Origin: Sphingomonas psychrotolerans
GTDB lineage: Bacteria; Pseudomonadota; Alphaproteobacteria; Sphingomonadales; Sphingomonadaceae
Length of the DNA: 64,000 nt
Assembly (NCBI RefSeq): GCF_002796605.1
Contig: NZ_CP024923.1
Coordinates: forward strand, 3,541,501 to 3,605,500
Direction: 5' to 3'
Of the stretch, positions 1 through 9,874 are shown piece by piece (the first letter of the stretch is position 1; the number at the start of each line of letters is the position of its first letter). The notes below the pieces were generated by a model. That model made no database searches, was not told where the DNA came from, and saw only the letters and a program-made list of their open reading frames with translations. Position numbers and translations under genes: made by a program.

Positions 1-631
1 TGCCGGTACGCGACGCCCCAGGCGCGGCCTTTCTCGAACAGGATGCGCTCGACCATTGCGTCGCAGACGATCTCCAGATTGTCGCGCCGCTTCGCGTCCG
101 ACAGATAGGCGCGCGACGCCGTCCAGCGCTCGCCGCCTTTCTGGGTCACCTGATAGAGGCCGACGCCGTCCTGCCGTGCGCCATTGAAATCGCGGTTGAC
201 CGGGATCTGCAGCCGCGACGCCGCCTCGATGAACGCGCGCGATCCCGGATGGGCGAAATCCTGGTCGCTGACCCAGAGCGGACCGTCGTCGCCGTGGAAT
301 TCGTCCGAACCCCGGACATTATGCTCCGAGCGGCGGAACCACGGCAGCACGTCGTCCCAGCCCCAGCCGGTGCAGCCGAGATCTCGCCACTCGTCATAAT
401 CCTGACGGTGGCCGCGGATGTAGAGCATCGCGTTGATCGCGCTCGATCCGCCCAGACCCTTGCCGCGCGGCTGGTAGCCGCGGCGGCCGTTCAGGCCGGC
501 TTGCGGCACCGTCTCGAAGCGCCAGTTGGTCTTGTCGGTCTGGAAGGGCATCATGCCGGGCATGATCGTCTTGAGGCTGGTGTTGCGCCCGCCTGCCTCG
601 AGGACCGCGACTGTGTATTTGCCGCCTTCGC

Positions 632-1591
<960 letters not shown>

Positions 1592-1600
1592 GCCGGCGTA

Positions 1601-1616
1601 CTTACATGATTGTAAG
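1601..1616. promoter_or_regulatory. 16-bp palindrome, possible operator upstream of the hydroxylase gene
   Basis: CTTACA-TGAT-TGTAAG is a perfect 6-bp inverted repeat with a 4-nt centre. It overlaps the stop codon of the 129-residue membrane protein and ends 10 bp before the hydroxylase ATG. The arms resemble the TTACAC-GG-GTGTAA palindrome at the acyl-CoA ligase start (24335-24348). A TetR-type operator is one explanation, and a short hairpin affecting translation is another. No binding data can be seen in sequence. Confidence 0.4.
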
Positions 1617-1991
1617 TTGTGCTTCCAGCCTGTCGACGTCCTCGGGAAGCACACCGTACAACAGCACCGGGCCGAACATCCGCTCGCCGGTCTCGATCGT
1701 CACCCCTTCGGGCGCGGAACGCCGCCACAGCGGCCGGCCCAGCCGGCGTACCGCGACCTTGGCGCCATGGCGCTTGAGCAATGCGATGCCGTCTCTGCCG
1801 AGCACCAGCGCCGCCGCGCCGTTGGTGCCAACCAGAGCGGCGCGCGGGGCGAAATCGCCCAATGCCTCCTCAGCCATGCGCTTCGCGGTTTCGGCATCGG
1901 CGATGCGGCTCTCGCCCAGCTTGAGCAGCCGCGCGATCCACGCGAGCAGCACGACCGCGACGAGCGAACCGCCGAGCTGGGTCCAGTTCAT
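1602..1991 (-). CDS. Small membrane-anchored hypothetical protein
   Basis: 129 residues. An N-terminal hydrophobic stretch at about residues 8-20 (GGSLVAVVLLAWIARLLKL) should anchor it. The rest is soluble, with an Ala/Glu-rich helix at 30-50, then a strand-rich part ending LLYGVLPEDVDRLEAQLTIM. I do not recognise the family. The start overlaps the stop of the preceding phosphatase-like gene by 4 nt (ATGA), so translation is likely coupled within the recQ operon. It is real by its tight operon fit and ordinary codon use; the function is unknown. Confidence 0.7.
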   Translation of the reverse strand: MNWTQLGGSLVAVVLLAWIARLLKLGESRIADAETAKRMAEEALGDFAPRAALVGTNGAAALVLGRDGIALLKRHGAKVAVRRLGRPLWRRSAPEGVTIETGERMFGPVLLYGVLPEDVDRLEAQLTIM

Positions 1992-2416
1992 GCGCGTCCG
2001 GCGAGCGCGTCGAGCAGCGGCCGGATGCCCGAAATGTCGTAGCCCGCGCCTGCCGCCTTGACGGTGAGCGCGGCGGGATCGCCGCCGCGGCTGGCTTCGG
2101 CGAGCGCCCAGAGGTTGCACGAGCGCGTGCCCGAGCGGCAATAAGCGAGCATTGGTCCTCCGGCGCCCTCGATCGCCTTCGCCATCGCCTCAACCTGAGT
2201 CGCCGAGAAGCCGGCATGAGTCACCGGGATCTCGGCGTAGGACAGTCCCGCCGCCTCGGCCGCGGCGCGCACTGCATCGCCGGTCGGTTGGCCGAACTCC
2301 TCGCCCTCGGGGCGGTTGTTGACGATCGCGGTGAATCCCGCCGCGGCGAGGCCTGCCACTTCCTCGGGCGCGATCTGCGGCGCTACCGATATTGTCTCGT
2401 CGATCTTCCGGATCAT
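1988..2416 (-). CDS. TIGR01244-family DSP-like phosphatase / sulfurtransferase (Blh-type domain)
   Basis: 142 residues. The core motif CRSGTRS (CX5R phosphatase loop, around residue 109) and the start MIRKIDETISVAPQI identify the DUF442 / beta-lactamase-hydrolase-like family. This fold is related to dual-specificity phosphatases and is often called a TIGR01244 sulfur transferase. In other bacteria the same domain occurs alone or fused to a metallo-beta-lactamase persulfide dioxygenase linked to sulfide detoxification; here it stands alone. Its ATG overlaps the recQ stop by 4 nt and its stop overlaps the next ATG by 4 nt, giving a translationally coupled operon. Confidence 0.88.
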   Translation of the reverse strand: MIRKIDETISVAPQIAPEEVAGLAAAGFTAIVNNRPEGEEFGQPTGDAVRAAAEAAGLSYAEIPVTHAGFSATQVEAMAKAIEGAGGPMLAYCRSGTRSCNLWALAEASRGGDPAALTVKAAGAGYDISGIRPLLDALAGRA

Positions 2417-4185
2417 GCCGCCTCGCGAATTACTTGCAGGAACGCGTCACCATAAGCTTCGAGCTTGCGCGCGCCAACGCCCGAGATCTGGCCAAGCCGG
2501 GACAGGCTGTCGGGCCGCGCCATCGCCATGTCGCGCAGCACCGAATCGTGGAAGATGACATAGGGGGGCAGCCCCGCCTCGATCGCGATCTCGCGGCGCT
2601 TGGCGCGCAGCGCCTCGAACAGCGGATTGCCGATCGGATTGACGCCGCCGTCTCCGGTTCGTCCGCGCTTGGAGCGGCGCTCGCGCTTGGGCGGTAGCAC
2701 CAGCTTGAGATCGGCGCCTTCCTTGAGGATCGGCTTTGCACCAGGGCCGAATTCGAGCCCGCCATGGGCATTGGTGCGCAGCGCGTCGCGCAGCAGCAAA
2801 GCGCGCGCCACCGGCTTGAGCATCGCCGCCTCGTCGCCATCGACGATGCCGAACACCGAAAGCTTTTCGTGCCCGTTCATCAGGCTGCGCTCGCTCGACT
2901 GGCCAAGCAGGATGCTCTCGATATAGCCGACGCCGAACATCATGCCGGTGCGGAACACCGCGGAGAGGAATTTTTGCGCAGTGACGGTGGCGTCGATCGC
3001 GGCGGGCGGGGTGAGGCAATTGTCGCAATTGCCGCAGCTCTCGGGGGCGTCCTCGCCGAAATGCCGGAGCAGGATGCGGCGACGGCACCCCGCGGTCTCG
3101 ACCAGCGCGCCGAGCGCAGTCAGCCGGACGCGCTCGCCCGCCTGCCGTCCGGCTTCGACTTCGCCGATCCGTTGGCGTGCCTTGGCGAAATCCTCGGCAC
3201 CCCAGAAGAGATGCGCGACTGCCGGATCGCCGTCGCGGCCGGCGCGGCCGGTCTCCTGATAATAGGCTTCGATCGACTTGGGCAGCCCGGCATGGGCGAC
3301 GAAGCGGACGTCGGGCTTGTCGATCCCCATGCCGAACGCGACGGTGGCGACCACCACCATATCCTCCGAGGCGACGAACGCCGATTGGTTGCGGCGGCGG
3401 ACGGCGGGGTCGAGCCCGGCATGATAGGGCAATACGCTGCGCCCGGTCTCGGCGAGCTTTGCGGCGAGTTTCTCCACGCCTGCGCGGGTCTGGGCATAGA
3501 CGATGCCGGGGCCGGGCTGCTCGGCGATGAGGTCGACAATCTGCCGCGTCGTGTTCTCGCGCGGGGTGATCGTGTAGCGGATATTGGGCCGGTCGAACCC
3601 CGCGACGATCAGCCCGTCCTGCGGGATGCCGAGCTGCTCGAGGATGTCGGCCCGGGTATGCGCATCGGCAGTGGCGGTGAGCGCCAGCCGCGGCACATCG
3701 CCGAACCGATCGAGCAGCGGGCGAAGCAGGCGGTAATCGGGGCGGAAATCATGCCCCCATTCGGAGACGCAATGCGCCTCGTCGATCGCGAACAGGCTGA
3801 GCTTGGCCTGGCTCAGCAGGTTGCGGAAGCCTTCGCCCGAAGCGCGTTCGGGAGCGATGTAGAGCAAGTCGAGCGTGCCGGCGCGAAAGCGCGCGATCGT
3901 CTCCTCGCGATTGTCGTCGACCGAAGTCAGTGTCGCGGCGCGGATGCCGACGGCCTCGGCGGCGCGAAGCTGATCGTGCATCAGTGCGATCAGCGGGCTG
4001 ACGACGATGCAGGTGCCGTCGAGCGCGAGGCTGGGCACTTGATAGCAGAGCGACTTGCCGGCGCCGGTGGGCATCACGGCGAGCGTGTTCGCGCCCGCCA
4101 TAACGCGCTCGATCACCTGCGGCTGCACGCCGCGAAAATCGGGGAAGCCAAAGGTTTTCCGGAGAATGTCGAGCGGTTGGTTCAC
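2413..4185 (-). CDS. recQ: ATP-dependent DNA helicase RecQ
   Basis: 590 residues, normal for RecQ. It unwinds DNA 3' to 5' in recombination and fork repair. Visible in order are the RecQ start (DILRKTFGFPDFRGVQ), Walker A MPTGAGKS, DEAH box, motif V/VI region (AFGMGIDKPDVR, YYQETGRAGRDG), the zinc-binding cysteines (CGNCDNC) and a C-terminal HRDC domain (LPPYVIFHDSVLRDMA and LGQISGVGARKLEAYG). I chose the GTG at 4185 because it begins the conserved N-terminus; a longer reading to 4290 adds unrelated Arg-rich sequence. It is divergent from the HerA-like ATPase, with 116 bp between them, and heads the leftward operon. Confidence 0.95.
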   Translation of the reverse strand: MNQPLDILRKTFGFPDFRGVQPQVIERVMAGANTLAVMPTGAGKSLCYQVPSLALDGTCIVVSPLIALMHDQLRAAEAVGIRAATLTSVDDNREETIARFRAGTLDLLYIAPERASGEGFRNLLSQAKLSLFAIDEAHCVSEWGHDFRPDYRLLRPLLDRFGDVPRLALTATADAHTRADILEQLGIPQDGLIVAGFDRPNIRYTITPRENTTRQIVDLIAEQPGPGIVYAQTRAGVEKLAAKLAETGRSVLPYHAGLDPAVRRRNQSAFVASEDMVVVATVAFGMGIDKPDVRFVAHAGLPKSIEAYYQETGRAGRDGDPAVAHLFWGAEDFAKARQRIGEVEAGRQAGERVRLTALGALVETAGCRRRILLRHFGEDAPESCGNCDNCLTPPAAIDATVTAQKFLSAVFRTGMMFGVGYIESILLGQSSERSLMNGHEKLSVFGIVDGDEAAMLKPVARALLLRDALRTNAHGGLEFGPGAKPILKEGADLKLVLPPKRERRSKRGRTGDGGVNPIGNPLFEALRAKRREIAIEAGLPPYVIFHDSVLRDMAMARPDSLSRLGQISGVGARKLEAYGDAFLQVIREAA

Positions 4186-4301
4186 GCGGTCCCTATCCCT
4201 CGCCGCGTCGCGTCGGGCAAGGCCACCATCCACAGCATTGCGATGGCCGGCCGCACGCGGCGCTTGCCTGCGCCCCTCCGCATCCGCCAAAGCAGCGGCG
4301 A

Positions 4302-5753
4302 ATGACGGTTCGCGTGGAAATGGGGAAGGATACGGGCGGGGCGCCGGTGTCGATGGATCTCGAGGAGCTCCTGGCCACGCGTCTGCTCGTCCAGGGCAAT
4401 TCGGGGTCGGGAAAGTCGCATCTGCTGCGCCGCCTGCTCGAGCAATGCGCCGGGCAGGTCCAGCAAGTGGTGATCGATCCCGAGGGCGACTTCGTCACCT
4501 TGAGCGACCGCTATGGTCATATCGCGATCGAGGCGTCGGAGCATAGCGAGCGCGACGTCGCGCGCTTCGCCGCGCGGATCCGCGAGCACCGCGCCTCGGT
4601 GGTGCTCAGCCTCGAGGGGCTCGAGGCCGAAGGGCAGATGAAATGCGCCGCGGCGTTCCTGAACGGACTGTTCGATGCGCCCCGCGAACATTGGTATCCC
4701 GCTTTGGTGGTGGTCGACGAGGCGCAATTGTTCGCGCCGGCGGGCGGCGGCGAAGTCGCCGAGGACGTCCGCCGCGCATCGCTGAGCGCGATGACCAATC
4801 TGATGTGCCGCGGGCGCAAGCGCGGGCTCGCCGGGGTGATCGCCACCCAGCGCCTCGCCAAGCTCGCCAAGAACGTCGCCGCCGAGGCGTCGAACTTCCT
4901 GATGGGGCGGACCTTTCTCGACATCGACATGGCGCGCGCCGCCGATCTGCTCGGCATGGAGCGCCGCCAGGCCGAAGCGATCCGCGACTTGCAGCGCGGC
5001 CATTTCCTCGCGCTCGGCCCGGCGGTGGCGCGGCGGCCGGTGGCGATCGAGATCGGCGCGGTCGAGACCAGCGCGCGCAGTTCGAGCCCCAAGCTGACGC
5101 CGCTGCCGCAGGCCGCGGCCGAGGACATGAAGGGCCTGCTGCTCGCTCCCGCCGAGCCCGAATGGACGCCGCCGACACCGGCGCCGGTGCCGACCCAGAT
5201 GCCTTCGGAGCGACTGATCGAGGCGCTCGCACGCTCGACTCCCGCGCCGGTGGACGAAGTGCCGGTGGATCCCGAAGAGGCTGCGGGGCGCATCGCCGAC
5301 GTGTTGCGCGACATCGTCGTAGACCCCGATTCGACCTATCGCTCGCCTTCGGTGCTCTATCAGGACTTTCTCGTCCGCTGCCGGATGGTCGGGCTGGCGC
5401 GGCCGCCGCTCGACCTTTCGGGATTCGTCCGCCGGCTTTCCGCGGCGCGCGCGGGAATCCACGGCGATCCCGACGCCGATTGGGCGCAGGCGCTCGACGC
5501 CGCGCGCGCGCTGCCCGACGACATGCTCGGGCCGTTCCTGCTCGTCGCCCGCGCCGCGCGCGAAGGGCTGCCCTGCCCGAGCGATACCGAGCTGGCCGCC
5601 ACCTATGGCACCAGCTCGCTCGGCCGGGTTCGCCGGCTGCTCACCTATATCGAGAGCAAGGAGCTGTTCGTCACGCGCGTCGATCTCGCCGGCAAGCGTT
5701 CGATCACGATTCCCCGGCTCGGCTGGACGACCCAACCATCCGAAGTGGGTTGA
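4302..5753 (+). CDS. HerA-like / DUF87 family ATPase
   Basis: 483 residues. The Walker A is GNSGSGKS near residue 32, Walker B is LVVVDEAQLF near 145, and a TQR-type sensor stretch follows (GLAGVIATQRLAKL). These features fit the HerA/FtsK-fold ATPases that move DNA or act as hexameric motors. The first 220 residues are ATPase; a Pro-rich linker at about 280-310 leads to a C-terminal helical region with a winged-helix look (YGTSSLGRVRRLLTYIESK). No NurA nuclease partner is adjacent. It is divergent from recQ, so a DNA repair role is plausible but inferred. Confidence 0.85.
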   Translation: MTVRVEMGKDTGGAPVSMDLEELLATRLLVQGNSGSGKSHLLRRLLEQCAGQVQQVVIDPEGDFVTLSDRYGHIAIEASEHSERDVARFAARIREHRASVVLSLEGLEAEGQMKCAAAFLNGLFDAPREHWYPALVVVDEAQLFAPAGGGEVAEDVRRASLSAMTNLMCRGRKRGLAGVIATQRLAKLAKNVAAEASNFLMGRTFLDIDMARAADLLGMERRQAEAIRDLQRGHFLALGPAVARRPVAIEIGAVETSARSSSPKLTPLPQAAAEDMKGLLLAPAEPEWTPPTPAPVPTQMPSERLIEALARSTPAPVDEVPVDPEEAAGRIADVLRDIVVDPDSTYRSPSVLYQDFLVRCRMVGLARPPLDLSGFVRRLSAARAGIHGDPDADWAQALDAARALPDDMLGPFLLVARAAREGLPCPSDTELAATYGTSSLGRVRRLLTYIESKELFVTRVDLAGKRSITIPRLGWTTQPSEVG

Positions 5754-5817
5754 GCTCCGCTTCTAAAGTCACGCTGGTTCATGTTAGCTTCCCGACCAGC
5801 AACGGGAGGGACATGTC

Positions 5818-6429
5818 ATGGAAAACGACTCTGACGATTCGAACGAACCGCCCGGATTCAATTTGGGGCGTAGTTCGCTGGCCTTGGCGGGGATCGGTCT
5901 TATCTATGGTGCGGTCGCTCTGTTCGGGTTCGTTTGCTATCTGCTGGTGCAGGATGACACGCACGCCAGCGAGCGCGCGACGACGCTCGCCGACTTCACC
6001 CCGGAGCTCATCCTCAGCGGGATCGGCTTCGTCGGCGCGATCCTGGGGATCCAGCTGCTGCGGTCGGTGGGGCTCTCGCGCGGCCAGCAACCCGGCCGGG
6101 TGATCAACAGCGAGGAATGGGCGACGATCTGCGATCAGGTGAAATCGGGTCAGGAAGACGCGGTCACCCAATATATCCGGCTGACCAGCCTCAGCGGGTT
6201 CACCGGCGCATTCACCAAATTGGGGCTGACCGGCCTGCCGCTCGCGACGATCGGGTTGACCTTGTTCTTCTCGCTCCTCGCGATCCGCTTTCCCGCCTTC
6301 ATGGACCTCGCCAAGCTGACTCTCGGCGCGTTCATCGGATCGTTCGTGCAGAAGCAGGCCGGGGCAGGCGGATCGGTGAAGCTGCCCGGCGGTCAGACGG
6401 TGTCGGTGAGCGCGCCGCCGGTGGCCTGA
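5818..6429 (+). CDS. Hypothetical membrane protein with four predicted segments
   Basis: 203 residues, preceded by a good Shine-Dalgarno (GGGAGGG seven bases before the ATG). Hydrophobic segments lie near residues 20-45, 63-85, 125-155 and 165-180. The C-terminal tail is Gly/Val-rich and ends SVSAPPVA. No recognised domain. It is convergent with the alpha/beta hydrolase gene and overlaps its 3' end by 37 bp. Coding status is supported by the ribosome binding site and length; function unknown. Confidence 0.75.
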   Translation: MENDSDDSNEPPGFNLGRSSLALAGIGLIYGAVALFGFVCYLLVQDDTHASERATTLADFTPELILSGIGFVGAILGIQLLRSVGLSRGQQPGRVINSEEWATICDQVKSGQEDAVTQYIRLTSLSGFTGAFTKLGLTGLPLATIGLTLFFSLLAIRFPAFMDLAKLTLGAFIGSFVQKQAGAGGSVKLPGGQTVSVSAPPVA

Positions 6430-7358
6430 GCGTCATCGGCCAGCACGCGGCGTAGCCATGCTTCGGTTTCGTCGGCATGAGTGATTGGCAGCATATGGCC
6501 GCCCGCGATCAGCTCGAGCGTCGCGCCGGGGATTTCGGCGGCGGTCTTTTCGCCGTTGAGCTGCGGGTCGAGCACCTGGTCCTCGCGGCCGTACAGGATC
6601 GCCACGGGCACGCGGAAGCTGGCGTAGCGCGCGGCGAGCGCTGCCATCTCGGCGGCGGCGATGCGGATCTCGAACGATCCCGCCATATAGCTTTTGGGGC
6701 GCAGCGACAGCGCACCGCCGCCGCGCGTCGCAAAGTCGGCCGGCACCGGATCGGGCGCGAACACCGCCTGTGCCACCTTGGCGCCCGACATCGTCCCCGC
6801 GGGCACCGCGATCAGCCACGCGATCGCCGGACGCAGCGGCTGCGGCGCGAGCAGGCCGGCGAAGACTTTGGGCACCGTGCTGACCGGCTGGCTGAGCGGC
6901 GCGATCAAGGCAAGCCCGCGGACCAGCTCAGGCCGATCGAGCGCGAGCGCGAGCGCCACCGCGCCGCCCAGCGAATGGCCGACCAGTAGCGGCTTATCGA
7001 GCTCGAGCTGTTCGATCAGCGCGGCGATCATCGCGGCCTGCGTGCCGATCCCGGGGCGCGGCCCCGCGATCGATGAATGCCCCCAGCCCGGCCGGTCGAC
7101 GAGGATCACGCGGTGATCCGCCGCGAGCCACTCTGAAAGCGAGTGCGAGAAATTGCGGAGCTGCCCCATCAGCCCGTGGACCATCACGATCGCGGGGGCA
7201 TCGCGCGGGCCGGTGTCGACATAATGGAGCCGGGCGCCCGGAACCTCGGCGAACTGCCCGTCGGGCGGGACCATCTCCTCGGCCTTGCGGCCCACATAAG
7301 CCGACCAGCCCGCCAGCCCGAGACTCGCCACACCCAATATGCCCAAAGGAAACAGCAT
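6393..7358 (-). CDS. Alpha/beta hydrolase, membrane-anchored
   Basis: 321 residues. An N-terminal hydrophobic helix (LFPLGILGVASLGLAGWSAYV) anchors a classical alpha/beta hydrolase: oxyanion region MVHGLMGQ, nucleophile elbow VGHSLGGA, acid loop YGREDQVLD and catalytic His in AGGHMLPITH. Acts as an esterase, lipase or haloalkane-dehalogenase-like enzyme; the substrate is unknown. The ATG at 7358 has AAGGAG eight bases upstream, better than the upstream in-frame ATG at 7406. Divergent from the GNAT gene (81 bp between them). Confidence 0.88.
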   Translation of the reverse strand: MLFPLGILGVASLGLAGWSAYVGRKAEEMVPPDGQFAEVPGARLHYVDTGPRDAPAIVMVHGLMGQLRNFSHSLSEWLAADHRVILVDRPGWGHSSIAGPRPGIGTQAAMIAALIEQLELDKPLLVGHSLGGAVALALALDRPELVRGLALIAPLSQPVSTVPKVFAGLLAPQPLRPAIAWLIAVPAGTMSGAKVAQAVFAPDPVPADFATRGGGALSLRPKSYMAGSFEIRIAAAEMAALAARYASFRVPVAILYGREDQVLDPQLNGEKTAAEIPGATLELIAGGHMLPITHADETEAWLRRVLADDAQATGGALTDTV

Positions 7359-7438
7359 TGCTTCGGCTCCTTGCCCGATCCGGACCGTTCTATAGGGTCC
7401 GGCCATGGCGACAACGCCCCACGTAGCAAAGGTGCCCG

Positions 7439-7711
7439 ATGAGCGACGTCCGCGACAATACCGACGAGCAACGTTTCGAGCTGGTCGAGCAAGGCCATCT
7501 CGCCTTCGCCGAATATCAGATCGAAGGCGAGGTGATCACTTTCACGCACACGGTGGTGCCCGCGTCGCTGCAGGGCATGGGGGTCGGCAGCCGGCTGATC
7601 GAGGGGGCGCTCGCCGATGTCCGCAGCCGCGGGCTCAAGGTCCGTCCGCAATGCAGCTTCGTCGCGGCCTATATCGCGCGGCACCCGGAATGGCAGGACC
7701 TCAAGGGCTGA
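7439..7711 (+). CDS. GNAT-like N-acetyltransferase (COG2388 / YjdJ type)
   Basis: 90 residues. The small acetyltransferase core is visible: FTHTVVPASLQGMGVGSRLIEGAL contains the Q-x-x-G-x-G-S acetyl-CoA pyrophosphate-binding loop (motif A), and the tail VRPQCSFVAAYIARHPEWQDL is the typical C-terminus of this single-domain subfamily. The target is unknown. The gene ends one base before the stop of the convergent ABC exporter gene. Confidence 0.9.
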   Translation: MSDVRDNTDEQRFELVEQGHLAFAEYQIEGEVITFTHTVVPASLQGMGVGSRLIEGALADVRSRGLKVRPQCSFVAAYIARHPEWQDLKG

Positions 7712-7712
7712 A

Positions 7713-9536
7713 CTACTCGGCCGCGAGTTCGTCGCCGGCCTCGCGCTCCTGTGCCTGGCGTGCCCACATCTCGGCATAGATGCCGCCCTGGCGGAGCAAG
7801 GCGGCGTGGGTGCCGTGCTCGGCGACGCGGCCGGCTTCGAGCACGATGATCCGGTCGGCATGGACCACGGTCGACAGGCGGTGGGCGATGACGATCGTGG
7901 TGCGGCCACGTTCGATCGCCTCGAGCGTCGCCTGGATGTCGGCTTCGGTGCGGCTGTCGAGCGCGCTGGTCGCTTCGTCGAGGATCAGGATCGGCGGGTT
8001 CTTGACCAAGGTCCGGGCGATCGCGACGCGCTGCTTCTCGCCGCCCGACAGCTTGAGCCCGCGTTCGCCGACGCGCGCGTCGAACCCTTCGGGAAGCGAC
8101 TGGATGAACCCGGCAATCGCGGCACCGCGCGCCGCCGACGCGACTTCGTCGGGCGTGGCGCCTTCGCGGCCATAAGCGATGTTGTAGCCGATGGTGTCGT
8201 TGAACAGCACCGTGTCCTGCGGAACGATGCCGATCGCCGCCCGCAGCGAGCTTTGCGTCACGTCGCGGATGTCCTGGCCGTCGATCGTGATCCGGCCGCC
8301 GGTGACGTCGTAGAAGCGGTACATCAGCCGCGCGAGCGTCGACTTGCCCGCGCCCGAAGGCCCGACCACCGCCACCGTCGACCCGGCGGGGATGTCGAGG
8401 TCGATCCCCTTGAGGATCTGCCGATCCGGATCATAGCCGAATTCGACATTCTCGAAGCGGACATGGCCCTGGCCGACCGCGAGCGGCTGCGCGTCCGGCG
8501 CGTCGACGATCTCGGCATGGGTGTCGATCAGGTCGAACATGCTGCCCATGTCGATCACACCCTGGCGGATCGTGCGATAGACCCAGCCGAGCATGTCGAG
8601 CGGACGGAACAACTGGCTGAGCAGTGTCGAGACGAGCACCACGTCACCCGCAGTGAATTTTCCCGAGTGCCACCCGAACACCACCAGAGTCATCCCTGCG
8701 CCGAGCATCAGATTGGTGATCAGCGCCTGGCCGATATTGAGCCAGGCAAGTGAGTTTTCGGAGGTGACCGCAGCCTTCATGTACGAGGCCATCGCCTTGT
8801 CGTAGCGCGCCGATTCACGCGCTTCGGCGTTGAAATATTTGACGGTCTCGAAGTTGAGTAGCGAATCGACTGCGTGGGCGACCGCGCCGGTATCGAGATC
8901 GTTCATCTGCTCACGCAGCTTCGACCGCCAGTCGGTCACCCAACGGGTGAAGGCGATATATGCCACCACCATCACCAAAGTGCCGACGACCAGCCAGACG
9001 CCGAAGCGCGTCCAGAAGATCCCGAGCACCAGTGCCAGCTCGAGGATCGTCGGGGCGATGTTGAACAGCAGAAAATAGAGCATCGTATCGATGCTCTTGG
9101 TGCCGCGCTCGACTACCTTGGTGATCGCGCCGGTGCGACGCTCGAGATGGAAGCGCAGCGACAGGCCGTGGAGATGGCGGAACACGTCCGACGCAAGGCG
9201 CCGGGTCGCGTCCTGCCCGACCTTCTCGAACACGGCGTTGCGCAGATTGTCGAACAGCACCCCGCCCAATCGCGCCGCAGCATAGCCGGCGACCAGAGCG
9301 GTCACGAGCCACACGGCGTCGCGTGATCCGCTCGCCATCCGATCGATCGCGCCCTGCAATGCGAACGGTGCGCCATAGACCTGGATGAGCTTCGAGAAGA
9401 CCACGAGGACGAGCGCGATGACGATGCGCGCACGCAGCCCGGGCGAGTCCTTCGGCCAGAGATAGGGAAGGAAGCGCTTCATCGTCGCGAGCAACGGGCG
9501 CTCGGGTGCGGATTCAGAATTTAGTGGAGGCATCAA
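7713..9536 (-). CDS. Atm1/HMT-type ABC half-transporter (permease fused to ATPase)
   Basis: 607 residues. The N-terminal six-helix ABC membrane domain spans about 40-330 and the nucleotide-binding domain about 355-590. Motifs: Walker A GPSGAGKST, signature LSGGEKQR, Walker B ILILDEATSALD, H-loop IAHRLST. The length and the permease stretch RTGAITKVVERGTKSIDTML match Atm1/HMT1-like exporters of glutathione conjugates or Fe-S-linked thiols. It is probably homodimeric in the inner membrane. The start MMPPLNSES lacks a strong ribosome binding site. Substrate inferred from family only. Confidence 0.93.
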   Translation of the reverse strand: MMPPLNSESAPERPLLATMKRFLPYLWPKDSPGLRARIVIALVLVVFSKLIQVYGAPFALQGAIDRMASGSRDAVWLVTALVAGYAAARLGGVLFDNLRNAVFEKVGQDATRRLASDVFRHLHGLSLRFHLERRTGAITKVVERGTKSIDTMLYFLLFNIAPTILELALVLGIFWTRFGVWLVVGTLVMVVAYIAFTRWVTDWRSKLREQMNDLDTGAVAHAVDSLLNFETVKYFNAEARESARYDKAMASYMKAAVTSENSLAWLNIGQALITNLMLGAGMTLVVFGWHSGKFTAGDVVLVSTLLSQLFRPLDMLGWVYRTIRQGVIDMGSMFDLIDTHAEIVDAPDAQPLAVGQGHVRFENVEFGYDPDRQILKGIDLDIPAGSTVAVVGPSGAGKSTLARLMYRFYDVTGGRITIDGQDIRDVTQSSLRAAIGIVPQDTVLFNDTIGYNIAYGREGATPDEVASAARGAAIAGFIQSLPEGFDARVGERGLKLSGGEKQRVAIARTLVKNPPILILDEATSALDSRTEADIQATLEAIERGRTTIVIAHRLSTVVHADRIIVLEAGRVAEHGTHAALLRQGGIYAEMWARQAQEREAGDELAAE

Positions 9537-9626
9537 GTCTCGATTTGGTGCGCCGGGCGCGCGCTTGCAACAGTCTGGCGGAACGTCGCGGCGGCGCCTT
9601 CGTTTTCAGGAGCGGAAGGAACCGCG

Positions 9627-9866
9627 ATGGATCAGGTGCTCTACGTGCTGGCGATCATGGGCTGCGGCGATGATTCGATGCAGTGCCAGCAGGCGCGGGT
9701 CGAGCCTGCGCGCTACACGTCGATCCAGGCATGCCAGCAAGCGATGCCCGCCGCGCTTCGGCGCAACATCGACGTCGATTTCCCGGTGATCAGCGCCACC
9801 TGTCAGCGCCACACCGGGCAGGTGGCCGATGCGCGCGCTGCGATGGCCGATCGTCGCGGCAGCTGA
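9627..9866 (+). CDS. Small Cys-containing hypothetical protein
   Basis: 79 residues, with a good Shine-Dalgarno (GGAAGGAA) just before the ATG. The N-terminus MDQVLYVLAIMGCGDDSMQC is mildly hydrophobic, and four cysteines (positions 13, 20, 36 and 59) suggest disulfides or a small secreted or periplasmic domain; there is no clear cleavage site. No family recognised. It sits alone between the divergent ABC exporter start and the crtB end, and reads toward crtB. Confidence 0.6.
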   Translation: MDQVLYVLAIMGCGDDSMQCQQARVEPARYTSIQACQQAMPAALRRNIDVDFPVISATCQRHTGQVADARAAMADRRGS

Positions 9867-9874
9867 CCGCGTCG

